Shown: piece by piece, positions 31,349 through 38,288 of the stretch
Numbering within the stretch: position 1 is the stretch's first letter
Layout of the letters: each line of letters begins with the position of its first letter
Virus record (IMG/VR): IMGVR_UViG_3300036770_007473
Span: 1-56,358 of that record
DNA: 56,358 nucleotides
Direction: 5' to 3' (one strand)
From: a virus
Translations under genes and position numbers: made by a program
Notes under the pieces: generated by a model
What the model was told of the DNA's origin: nothing
Databases searched by the model: none
What the model saw: only the letters and a program-made list of their open reading frames with translations

Positions 31349-31912
31349 TGCTTCATCCAGCAGTCTCATGTGTAGAGATACCAGCATGGCATAGGAAATG
31401 CTGTGTGATTTTTTGAAGGTATATCCACGGCTGTCATCACCGTCCCATACTGAAGCAAAAACTTCCCCCCAAGGACGATTCTGTAGGTTCGCTTTGCCCG
31501 GGCGTATGATCGATATAAAAGCAGCCATCCTGGATATGCTGTCTGGACGCATGGATGCCAAGAGATCTGTGTAGTTGCCTACATGTACCAATTGTGCAGC
31601 CCAGTCTGGTTCTTGCCACAGTTTCTGCCAGGGCACGGGCCTCTGTAAAATCTCTTCGTAGTGCGCAGGACTCTGGATCATCTGATACACAGACATGTTC
31701 AAGAAATCTATCTTGAAATAGCCCAGGGTATCGGCCTGTTCGTATTCGATAGCCGCGCAGCCATTTACAGGGTCTCTCGGAATCTCAGTGACATATATAC
31801 CGGAGTTATGACGGCGCACCTGTCCTTGAACCAGATGTCGTGCGGGCACATGGTCTATCAAGGCCAGCACGCGGTCGCGATCAGCAAAATCGATATCAAT
31901 ATCTGCTGCCAT
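31343..31912 (-). CDS. Very short DnaE (PolIII alpha)-like protein
   Basis: A 189-residue protein that aligns by eye with the catalytic core of bacterial DNA polymerase III alpha (over 1100 residues). DIDIDFADRD (Asp4, Asp6, Asp8) matches E. coli PDFDVDF; RRHNSGIYVT matches GKHAGGVVIA; YFKIDFLNM (Asp69) matches VKFDFLGL; MRPDSISRMAAFISIIRPG matches QPDCFEDMIALVALFRPG; GYTFKKSHSISYAML matches GYGFNKSHSAAYALV. All three palm carboxylates survive, but the PHP, most of the fingers, tandem HhH, beta-binding and OB parts are absent. Polymerase activity is uncertain. ATG 31912 is in a TGATG overlap. It ends the replication cassette starting at 33528. Confidence 0.75.
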   Translation of the reverse strand: MAADIDIDFADRDRVLALIDHVPARHLVQGQVRRHNSGIYVTEIPRDPVNGCAAIEYEQADTLGYFKIDFLNMSVYQMIQSPAHYEEILQRPVPWQKLWQEPDWAAQLVHVGNYTDLLASMRPDSISRMAAFISIIRPGKANLQNRPWGEVFASVWDGDDSRGYTFKKSHSISYAMLVSLHMRLLDEAS

Positions 31913-32604
31913 CACCAACCCGCCCGTGTTAGCATGTCTCGTATGTATTCTGTGTCTGCAGGATAATCTCGGAATTTCTTCTGCCAAAAATCAGCGTCGA
32001 TATAAGGCCATGTCATAGCCAGTTGTTCTTCATCGAGATTGGACAGGAACTCCGTACCAGAGTCACAGTTGTACAGCACCCAAGCAGAAACACGTCCTGT
32101 GGTCACGGCATAACACACAGCGTTGGTGTTGGCGTACCGCAGGTAATCTCTGTCTGGAGATCCGGTTTCTTCAGCCCAAGAAAGACTGTGTTCCAATGCC
32201 CTGGTCAGGGCATCAGTAGGCTGCTCATCTCTGAGATACTGTGCGAGATACTCCCCGTACACAGAATCTCGGCACCAGTGATCGATCTTGCGGTTCTGCC
32301 GTATCAACCAGTCAATGAATCTTGGCGTGTTCACTGCCCGGATGGCCACGCAATGTCGACCAAATTTTATGAATGCCCGATAGTAAGGACTGCGTGCGAA
32401 ATCATCAAAGGTTTTTAGCCGGGCCGATCCTTGGGTGATCTCATAGAAACGCAGATAGGCTTGCAGTCCCAGGGTCGCTCCTACTTCGTCTCGTTCTTGA
32501 TATCTGCGTTTGGGCTCACAAAGGTGCACCGCGAGACTGCTCTCTCGCTGGAAAGATTTTTCGCAATAACGACATTGGAATTCAGTCTTTGTCTGGGTTT
32601 CCAT
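31912..32604 (-). CDS. Conserved phage protein with N-terminal zinc finger
   Basis: A 230-residue protein from ATG 32604. Residues about 10-30 form a C2H2-type finger (FQCRYCEKSFQRESSLAVHL, then CEPKRR). The rest is a conserved domain with AYLRFYEITQGSARLKTFDD, SPYYRAFIKFGRHCVAIRAV and DYPADTEYIRDML; I recognise it from T4-like marine phages. It sits between the gp62-like gene and the DnaE-like gene, so a DNA-binding role in replication is plausible but not shown. Confidence 0.78.
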   Translation of the reverse strand: METQTKTEFQCRYCEKSFQRESSLAVHLCEPKRRYQERDEVGATLGLQAYLRFYEITQGSARLKTFDDFARSPYYRAFIKFGRHCVAIRAVNTPRFIDWLIRQNRKIDHWCRDSVYGEYLAQYLRDEQPTDALTRALEHSLSWAEETGSPDRDYLRYANTNAVCYAVTTGRVSAWVLYNCDSGTEFLSNLDEEQLAMTWPYIDADFWQKKFRDYPADTEYIRDMLTRAGW

Positions 32605-33028
32605 GATCACGCAGATACTGGCGTAGTTCTCGGGGATCGATCAGTTGGCTCAGTGTCTCGATGTCCGAGACCTTCATTGCCGGATAAAGGTCCATCAAGG
32701 CTTTCTTGGTCTGGTTGGTACCACTGTCTTTTTTCTTGGGAGCTATCCACGGATGTCGGTGTGTGCCCATGCCAGGACTCACCGAAGTGGCCATGAGCCA
32801 CTGTAGTTTGGGATGACGGTTTACGGAAAAGAAATGCTTGTTCAATCGCTCATTGGCGGCGATCACATAAAACTCTTGCAATTCTCTCGAGCCTTGCACA
32901 GCAGATCCCCAGCGGATCATGAGATAGTTAGAGAATTTTTTCCGTTCTTCATCCGTAAGGCTGTCATAAAACTCTCGGTTCTTGCGATCAAACTCGGCCA
33001 TTTCATTTTGTATAGAAAGTTTGTCCAC
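32582..33028 (-). CDS. Possible clamp-loader small subunit (gp62-like)
   Basis: A 148-residue protein from GTG 33028 in a TAGTG overlap (AAGG seven bases upstream). It has a helical N-terminus (EFDRKNREFYDSLTDEERKK), FSNYLMIRWGSAVQG, then VIAANERLNKHFFSVNRHPK and a C-terminal helical segment. The order (YL..R..., AANE.xNKHF, PK..W, C-terminal helices) resembles gp62, which pairs with gp44 to load the sliding clamp. The resemblance is one of layout, so the call is tentative. It shares an operon with the zinc-finger and DnaE-like genes. Confidence 0.5.
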   Translation of the reverse strand: MDKLSIQNEMAEFDRKNREFYDSLTDEERKKFSNYLMIRWGSAVQGSRELQEFYVIAANERLNKHFFSVNRHPKLQWLMATSVSPGMGTHRHPWIAPKKKDSGTNQTKKALMDLYPAMKVSDIETLSQLIDPRELRQYLRDHGNPDKD

Positions 33029-33528
33029 TACCACGCCTTGTTGTAATCTACTATTTCACAATTGCGACTGATGTCTTTGACAAAATACACGCATTCTGGT
33101 TCTGGATCGTTGGATATAGGAACTGCCAGCATCTGCCCATTTTTAAGTTTGGGTGCGTACCACGTGACTTCGTGATACACATCGACGATCTCGATGTCAG
33201 GGAAACTGGGACGGAAACTGGTCAATGGGTTGAACTGGAAGGCCTTAAAGCCCCGATCGTTGATCGATGTCAATGGCAGCATCTCTAGATCTCCCAGGTC
33301 GGGTTCGCCGATCAAGATCTGCCAGTCCACTGGCATCTTGATTTCCTGCTCACCGACTCGAAGCACCAGAGCCGGACTGCTAAAACTCTCAAGGAAGATC
33401 AAGGGTATGTAGTGATAATCTGGGTTAGCAGGATCGCTGTTGTCTAGTATGGCGAATCTCATATCATCCACTTCCTCGGGTAAATGATCCAGATCGTAGG
33501 CTGTGTTGTCAAGTGTCAGTATTCTCAT
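33028..33528 (-). CDS. Conserved phage protein, unknown function
   Basis: A 166-residue protein: MRILTLDNTAYDLDHLPEEV, then YHYIPLIFLESFSSPALVLR, IKMPVDWQILIGEPDLGDLE and LPLTSINDRGFKAFQFNPLT. I recognise it as a well-conserved protein of T4-like marine phages with no function known to me. It is the first gene after a perfect sigma70 promoter at 33535-33563. The ATG is only six bases after the -10 box with no Shine-Dalgarno sequence, so the early mRNA may be leaderless. Confidence 0.85.
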   Translation of the reverse strand: MRILTLDNTAYDLDHLPEEVDDMRFAILDNSDPANPDYHYIPLIFLESFSSPALVLRVGEQEIKMPVDWQILIGEPDLGDLEMLPLTSINDRGFKAFQFNPLTSFRPSFPDIEIVDVYHEVTWYAPKLKNGQMLAVPISNDPEPECVYFVKDISRNCEIVDYNKAW

Positions 33529-33534
33529 TGATTA

Positions 33535-33563
33535 ATTATAACTTTATATTCTCGTGATGTCAA
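33535..33563 (-). promoter_or_regulatory. Perfect-consensus sigma70 promoter of the replication cassette
   Basis: Minus-strand TTGACA (33563-33558), 17-bp spacer, TATAAT (33540-33535). Both boxes are exact. The normal start seven bases after the -10 coincides with the A of ATG 33528. The -35 overlaps the stop of the SGNH-like gene. Confidence 0.85.
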
Positions 33564-34237
33564 GGCTTGCTGTTTTTTAAGTGGTGCAAACATTCGTAAG
33601 CAAACTGTTCATGCACGGATGAATCTTTAACGTGGAAATCTGGAGCATCCGCGGAGAGGTCGCTGTGTGCCCACAGATCTGTATGCAGGCGATGGTCAGC
33701 ATACCTTCCTAGATCGTTAACTAGAAAGTTAGCGGACAATGTTCGATCAATGTCAGATTGGGGGAGTCCGCCCAATGTGAAACAGAAAGGAATGCCCATC
33801 CTATCGAGGCGGAACAGCATGTTTTCAACAGTAAAGTAGTTCCTTAGCAAATCGAAATCGTCACTGTTGACCAGGGTGGTAAATCTAGTCCAGATATCAA
33901 ACAACGGGCCCTCTGACACCCGACTGGTCGTGGTATATCTCCTGAAATTATAATCAACGATATCCTCGTGACTCATGATGTTACCAATCCTGGCACAAGG
34001 ATCATGGTCTATTTCAAATCTCTGTGGCTCAGTAAACAACAGTATCACAAAATCTGGTCGGAATCTCAGGCCCTGCCTTAGTTGAAGATCGATCATGGCA
34101 TTGGTGCTGCCACCCATGGCAAAATTGATCACTTCATGATCTGCGCTGTGATTCAGTATTTTTTCACTCCAATGTAGATCTGGAAATCTGGCATCTGTGG
34201 TAGCATGGCTGGGTCCTACTATCAGTATTTTCGTCAT
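33560..34237 (-). CDS. SGNH-hydrolase-like protein, copy 2
   Basis: A 225-residue protein from ATG 34237 (ATGA overlap). Block I is ILIVGPSHATTDARF, where GPS replaces the usual GDS but Ser is kept; block II INFAMGGSTNAM; a block III-like VILLFTEPQRF; the C-terminal DSSVHEQFAYECLHHL supplies Asp/His. Divergent block I raises doubt about hydrolase activity. It follows a second SGNH-like gene directly. Possible acyl-glycan modification; substrate unknown. Confidence 0.6.
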   Translation of the reverse strand: MTKILIVGPSHATTDARFPDLHWSEKILNHSADHEVINFAMGGSTNAMIDLQLRQGLRFRPDFVILLFTEPQRFEIDHDPCARIGNIMSHEDIVDYNFRRYTTTSRVSEGPLFDIWTRFTTLVNSDDFDLLRNYFTVENMLFRLDRMGIPFCFTLGGLPQSDIDRTLSANFLVNDLGRYADHRLHTDLWAHSDLSADAPDFHVKDSSVHEQFAYECLHHLKNSKP

Positions 34238-34839
34238 TTCTGTGATCCTGAGTTGATCATCGTTGATAAAATCTGGCTCACACGATTGTTGCCTAAAAGA
34301 TCCAAGTGACATATATCTCCCGGATGTTTGTTCCAGATTTTATGGAAGTTGACTAGGTTACCTCGGAAATCGTAAAAGCCCGACCATTCAAAAAAAGTTA
34401 TGTGTGTCACTGGGTAGTCGTTGGTCAACTGATCGATTTCTTTACAACAATAATGGTGTACAAATCTTTGGTAGTCAGGGTCATAGATATATCTAAAATA
34501 ATCCATCAATGATTTTGCCGCTGGTAACGAATCAGCCTTGCTTTCGGCATCCGCCAATATTACGTCACTGCCTTTGTATATGTGCCCGTTGGGATACAAC
34601 GGGTTGGTTTCACAATGCAATCGATAAGGACTGGTATGACAAACGATGATATGATCAAAATTTTCCAGCATCGTCTCTTGTAGCGACTGCAATATCTTGT
34701 ATTCGCCAATGCCGGGCCTCGAAATGTTGGTTACCTGACAATTCCGTGCTAACTGGTCGGGCCAACCTTGCCCTTGGCTCAGATGGCCGCTGGCAAAACT
34801 ATCACCAGCGATCAGAAGACGAGTCACTTTTGCATCCAT
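34234..34839 (-). CDS. SGNH-hydrolase-like protein, copy 3
   Basis: A 201-residue protein with LLIAGDSFASGHLSQGQGWP (block I, GDS near residue 12), NISRPGIGEYKILQSL (block II), IIVCHTSPYRL (block III-like) and CHLDLLGNNRVSQIL near the C-terminus (possible Asp/His region). It overlaps UvsW by 16 bases and the second SGNH-like gene by ATGA. The DNA looks more AT-rich than the helicase genes around it. The pair looks like an insertion between uvsW and the replication cassette. Confidence 0.65.
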   Translation of the reverse strand: MDAKVTRLLIAGDSFASGHLSQGQGWPDQLARNCQVTNISRPGIGEYKILQSLQETMLENFDHIIVCHTSPYRLHCETNPLYPNGHIYKGSDVILADAESKADSLPAAKSLMDYFRYIYDPDYQRFVHHYCCKEIDQLTNDYPVTHITFFEWSGFYDFRGNLVNFHKIWNKHPGDICHLDLLGNNRVSQILSTMINSGSQK

Positions 34840-36290
34840 TCCAGGCGTTCATGTGTGAAGGGATAGCGGGCTTCTTTGTAGTAGGCTTTGCGCTTGGTGA
34901 GATGTCGCTTGGCGAACTTGCAAGTAGAGGTTATGTCCCAGATCTGAACAAAGTCTTTGTCCTCTGCCTTGCGAATTCCGCGTCCAATACTTTGGATAAC
35001 CCTGACGAAACTCTTTCCCGGCTCCAGCAGAACAAGATTAAATATCCTAGGTATGTTAATGCCAACAGCAGCCACCCCGTATGTTGCCACGATGATCTTA
35101 TCTGTTGCTTCAGCCACTTCATCATATTCATCTTGTCGATCCTTGGCTTTGGTAGCCCCAGATACAAATACTGCACGATCTCCCAACCTCGAGACCAGTT
35201 CCTGACCTGCGCCAATGCGATCTACCAGGACCAGAGTATTTCCGGTCTTATTGACTTCGGCGATCACTGATGCAATGGTATCCAGGCGACCCGATTCTTC
35301 TAAGAGATATTTAAGTTCGCTCTGATAGTTCGTGTACTCTACATGGTCTACCAACTGCACTATGTTCACATGGCACTGTGCCAGCACACCACGATCCTGC
35401 AGTTCGGCCGCGGCCAATCTTGACACTACAGGTCCCAGGCTTACATGTATGGCTTGGAATTCAAAATCTTCTTTGGGCACGGTTCCGGTAAGACCCCAAC
35501 GGATAGGCACTTGCGACATCACGCCGGTGAGCAGGGTTTTCAGCGCATCAGCCTTGGCCATGTGTACTTCGTCCACGATCACACACACCACGTCCTCCAG
35601 GAACTCACCAATGGTGATGTCTGCTGATTGGTTCTTGGTGTTCTTAAGCAACACGTTGAGACTCTGCCAGGTGCAGATAGTGTGCTGTCGGCCAAACTCT
35701 TTGCGATCCCCAAAAAACACACCGGTGTCCAGGCCGAGATTTACATAGTCCTTTTCAGTCTGCGTCACGAGGCTCTTGTTGGGTACGATCACGATGGATC
35801 GACCATAAGGTGTCACAGCATGGCTTAGGGCCGCGGTCATCACGGTCTTGCCTGCCCCTGTGGCCACTTCTTGTATGCACTGTGGATTGGCCAAGAAGTT
35901 GTTGACGATCTCTATCTGATAATCACGTAATGTAACAGGTTCGCCGGCCTGAGGGTGTCCTCGGGGCCAGGCATATTCACTAAAGGTGTCTTCGGCCACA
36001 GGAGAGAACTCGAATGTGGTACTATACTCGCGCTGGTCATCCAGTTCGATGTCGTAATTATATTCTTCCAGGATGGGTATGATCTCGGGCAGGAGATTCA
36101 CGTAGGTGCTGCCACCCAATTGGAAAAAACTTATCTTGCCATCCCATCGTCCCAAACGAACTGCTGGAAGGTATCGGGCATAGGGCACATCGTATTTGAA
36201 TCGATTGACCAATGTTCGTCGAGCATCGAGTTCCAATCCCTCGATCTTGACATTGACTTCGTCGCGGATGATTAATCTTGCCTGTTTCAT
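34824..36290 (-). CDS. uvsW: SF2 DNA/RNA helicase UvsW
   Basis: A 488-residue helicase. N-terminal substrate-binding domain (1-100; FKYDVPYARYLPAVRLGRWD). Q-motif region LRDYQ near 121, Walker A ATGAGKT at 143-149, DEVH box at 240-243, motif III LTGT, motif VI QSIGRGIRK. T4 UvsW unwinds recombination and R-loop intermediates and shuts down origin-dependent replication. A GTAAATA late element (36316-36310) lies upstream, which fits the late expression of UvsW known in T4. The leader has no clear Shine-Dalgarno sequence. Confidence 0.93.
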   Translation of the reverse strand: MKQARLIIRDEVNVKIEGLELDARRTLVNRFKYDVPYARYLPAVRLGRWDGKISFFQLGGSTYVNLLPEIIPILEEYNYDIELDDQREYSTTFEFSPVAEDTFSEYAWPRGHPQAGEPVTLRDYQIEIVNNFLANPQCIQEVATGAGKTVMTAALSHAVTPYGRSIVIVPNKSLVTQTEKDYVNLGLDTGVFFGDRKEFGRQHTICTWQSLNVLLKNTKNQSADITIGEFLEDVVCVIVDEVHMAKADALKTLLTGVMSQVPIRWGLTGTVPKEDFEFQAIHVSLGPVVSRLAAAELQDRGVLAQCHVNIVQLVDHVEYTNYQSELKYLLEESGRLDTIASVIAEVNKTGNTLVLVDRIGAGQELVSRLGDRAVFVSGATKAKDRQDEYDEVAEATDKIIVATYGVAAVGINIPRIFNLVLLEPGKSFVRVIQSIGRGIRKAEDKDFVQIWDITSTCKFAKRHLTKRKAYYKEARYPFTHERLEWMQK

Positions 36291-36309
36291 GTTGTGATTG
36301 TACAGGCTT

Positions 36310-36316
36310 TATTTAC
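36310..36316 (-). promoter_or_regulatory. T4-type late element of uvsW
   Basis: Minus-strand GTAAATA (36316-36310), with the mRNA start expected near 36304, 14 bases before ATG 36290. It sits between the terminator at 36324-36354 and the gene. The rest of the 36291-36407 gap holds only that terminator. Confidence 0.6.
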
Positions 36317-36323
36317 AAAAGTC

Positions 36324-36354
36324 AAAAAAACCGGTGCCGTTTTAGGGCACCGGT
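36324..36354 (-). terminator. Rho-independent terminator after the AAA+ ATPase gene
   Basis: Minus-strand stem ACCGGTGCC / GGCACCGGT (36354-36330) with a 7-base loop, followed by seven T. It separates the ATPase unit from uvsW. Confidence 0.92.
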
Positions 36355-36407
36355 GTCAAAAACCAGATCACCTAGGAGCTAGACTAAGCGAGTGATCCGG
36401 GCACTGC

Positions 36408-37427
36408 TCAACCGTGTCGCATGCAGGTGCTTTCGGCCAGCGCCTGCCAATTGGTGCCGATCTTGGTCAAATCCGCAATCTTCAGCGCCATGCGCAGGCT
36501 GATCTCACGCAACCTGCTGTGATTGTCCTGCATGAACTGCACGATTTCTTCACCCTGCTGGGGAGTGAGATCATAGTCCTGGAACAGATCACCTTTGCGG
36601 AAAATCTGTCGGATACGCAGGATCTTGTCGCGTGTAGTGTCCAGAGTGAGATCCAAGAAGTGGCATCGACTCTGCAGGGCCTCCAAGTGGTCCTGAAGTT
36701 TTTTGCTTTTGAGGTGATCGAACTTCAAGTTCGTGATAAAAATCACCGAGCCCTTGAAGTCGAACGCGTCTGGCACACCCTCACGGCGCAACATGGATGA
36801 ATCGGCATTCCAGTGGATGCGACGCCGCTTGCCAGAGTCCAGGGCGGCTTTGAGGATGTTCAAGGCAACATCATCCAGCAGGATCGAGTCGCAATCGTCG
36901 AACACCAGGACGTTCTGCGGATCTGAATTCTTGTACAGGGTGCAGTACAATCCGATGGGTGTCATGGCACCCTTGATCACTTGGTACTTTACCTTGCGGC
37001 TGGAGATCTTGTCAAACATGCCAGCCTTCTCTAATTGATACTCCACGCCGTAGGATTTGCCTACTCCGGGAGGGCCCACAACAATCATGGCACGGATGTC
37101 GCCGGCGATGGCTGCTTTGGTCATGTCGTCCAGGATCGAGAATCGTTGCTCGATACGATCCATGACCTGTTCATCGGTCTCTTCGGGTTTGATGAATTCC
37201 ACGACTTTGTCTTGCTTGATCACTTGCCGATCTCCTGTGATTTCGATGTCATCGATTGAGTCTACACGGATACGGATCTGCTCGGGCATACCCGGAAACA
37301 CTCCGTCATTACTTACCACGATATTGCCACCTTTGGAATCTGTCTGGAAATCGCGCACCAAGGTGAATTTCATACCACTGACATCTTGTCGACGATATTC
37401 GCCGTTACGGATCAGTACTTGTGTCAT
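36408..37427 (-). CDS. AAA+ ATPase
   Basis: A 339-residue AAA+ protein. The N-terminal 100 residues are beta-rich. Walker A GPPGVGKS at about 118-125, Walker B VLVFDDCDSILLDD near 175, sensor-1 VIFITNLKF near 229, and arginines in the C-terminal helical lid (RLREISLRMALKIADL). Such ATPases occur in many phages, often uncharacterised; roles in DNA packaging, recombination or protein remodelling are all possible. It does not look like gp44, which would sit with gp62. Expressed from promoters P4 and P5, and ended by a strong terminator. Confidence 0.85.
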   Translation of the reverse strand: MTQVLIRNGEYRRQDVSGMKFTLVRDFQTDSKGGNIVVSNDGVFPGMPEQIRIRVDSIDDIEITGDRQVIKQDKVVEFIKPEETDEQVMDRIEQRFSILDDMTKAAIAGDIRAMIVVGPPGVGKSYGVEYQLEKAGMFDKISSRKVKYQVIKGAMTPIGLYCTLYKNSDPQNVLVFDDCDSILLDDVALNILKAALDSGKRRRIHWNADSSMLRREGVPDAFDFKGSVIFITNLKFDHLKSKKLQDHLEALQSRCHFLDLTLDTTRDKILRIRQIFRKGDLFQDYDLTPQQGEEIVQFMQDNHSRLREISLRMALKIADLTKIGTNWQALAESTCMRHG

Positions 37428-37457
37428 TGCTAGGCTCCTATGTGTTATTGTCTAACT

Positions 37458-37486
37458 ATTATATGAAATTGGCAATTTTTGGTCAA
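37458..37486 (-). promoter_or_regulatory. Sigma70-type early promoter P4
   Basis: Minus-strand TTGACC (37486-37481), 17-bp spacer, TATAAT (37463-37458), followed by AGTTAGACAATA, resembling P1-P3. AGGAG precedes ATG 37427 after a leader of about 24 nt. Confidence 0.85.
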
Positions 37487-37608
37487 CCACCGCGCAAACA
37501 CACTATGTTAGTGCTTACCAACCTACGGATCCATGATCCTGGACCTGGGTTATACGCCGTTTAGTGCTGACCTGGGCTGCTGCCAGGGCGAGACACCCTT
37601 TTGTCGCA
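37487..37608 (-). ncRNA. Structured non-coding leader or small RNA candidate
   Basis: About 120 bases between promoters P5 and P4 with no reading frame on the transcribed strand. Several short hairpins are visible: GCGAC...GTCTCGC, CCTGG-CAGCAGC-CCAGG and GGATC-ATG-GATCC. CAGCACTAA and AAGCACTAA occur as a loose repeat. It may be a small RNA or a long leader of the AAA+ gene. Structure was judged by eye only. Confidence 0.35.
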
Positions 37609-37614
37609 ATCTTA

Positions 37615-37643
37615 ATTCTATATGCATGAGATTTTTTAGTCAA
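37615..37643 (-). promoter_or_regulatory. Sigma70-type promoter P5
   Basis: Minus-strand TTGACT (37643-37638), 17-bp spacer, TAGAAT (37620-37615). It lies directly behind the terminator at 37648-37673 and points into the non-coding stretch and then the AAA+ gene. Confidence 0.75.
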
Positions 37644-37647
37644 CCAC

Positions 37648-37673
37648 AAAAAACCCTGCTAAGGGCAGGGTTT
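37648..37673 (-). terminator. Rho-independent terminator after the 37691-38239 gene
   Basis: Minus-strand stem AAACCCTGC / GCAGGGTTT with a 5-base loop (37673-37651) and a following T-run, 17 bases after the stop codon. Confidence 0.9.
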
Positions 37674-37690
37674 TTATGACTAGTTTTTTG

Positions 37691-38239
37691 TCAGATACCG
37701 GGAGAACCTTGTGCTGGCAGCACAAAGTCAAAACCCAGGATTTGTCCAGGCTCGAGATTGAATGTCCAACCTGTGAACGGATTCGGAAAACCAGTGGTGG
37801 CATAATCTGCTGGGTTGCAAATTTGCCCATCGATGGTGAAATTGCTACGCAGATCAGTAAGGGTATCATCTATGGCATCGGCGCTGCTGATCGACCAACC
37901 ACCTTTTGCTTGCACATCCAGTTGCATTGCCTCGGGGGCATCTGCTGTGGTACCTGAGTTGTAATAAACCAATTCTTCTTGGGTCAGTAATGGATTCGGT
38001 CCAAGAAGATAGTTGGTCTGGACCATTCCCACAGTGATGGAGCCACTGTTTGATATCACTGTCATGGTATGACTAGTGTCTTGTGTAATGTCAGCGTCAA
38101 TGGTCATTGTGGCTATACGTGACGTTGAGCCGAGGTCAGTGCCGGAACCGGGACCATTGTAAACAATATTATCATCGATCGTGACTGTTATATTGGCCCC
38201 AGTTGCTATGCCACGCACTGCTATTATTCTGTCTGCCAT
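37691..38239 (-). CDS. Late, probably virion-associated protein in a single-gene unit
   Basis: A 182-residue acidic, beta-rich protein: MADRIIAVRGIATGANITVT, DDNIVYNGPGSGTDLGS, then GWSISSADAIDDTLTDLRSN and FTGWTFNLEPGQILGFDF. I recognise the GWSISSADAIDD..SDLR.NFTIDGQ...P type from phage structural or fiber-associated proteins, without a defined role. It has its own late element (GATAAATA at 38280-38273), a strong AAGGAG and a terminator, the same layout as 19226-19720. High late expression is therefore expected. Confidence 0.75.
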   Translation of the reverse strand: MADRIIAVRGIATGANITVTIDDNIVYNGPGSGTDLGSTSRIATMTIDADITQDTSHTMTVISNSGSITVGMVQTNYLLGPNPLLTQEELVYYNSGTTADAPEAMQLDVQAKGGWSISSADAIDDTLTDLRSNFTIDGQICNPADYATTGFPNPFTGWTFNLEPGQILGFDFVLPAQGSPGI

Positions 38240-38272
38240 GTCAATTTACTCCTTGTTTGGTGGTGTGTAGAT

Positions 38273-38280
38273 TATTTATC
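38273..38280 (-). promoter_or_regulatory. T4-type late promoter
   Basis: Minus-strand GATAAATA (38280-38273), mRNA start expected near 38267, with AAGGAG before ATG 38239. It lies in the short gap behind the glycosyltransferase gene. Confidence 0.7.
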
Positions 38281-38288
38281 TTGCACGA

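Noticed and set aside
36408-37427. AAA+ ATPase as the clamp-loader large subunit gp44
   Set aside because: It lacks the SRC/RFC-box layout of clamp loaders as far as I can see and is far from the gp62-like gene; I call it only AAA+.
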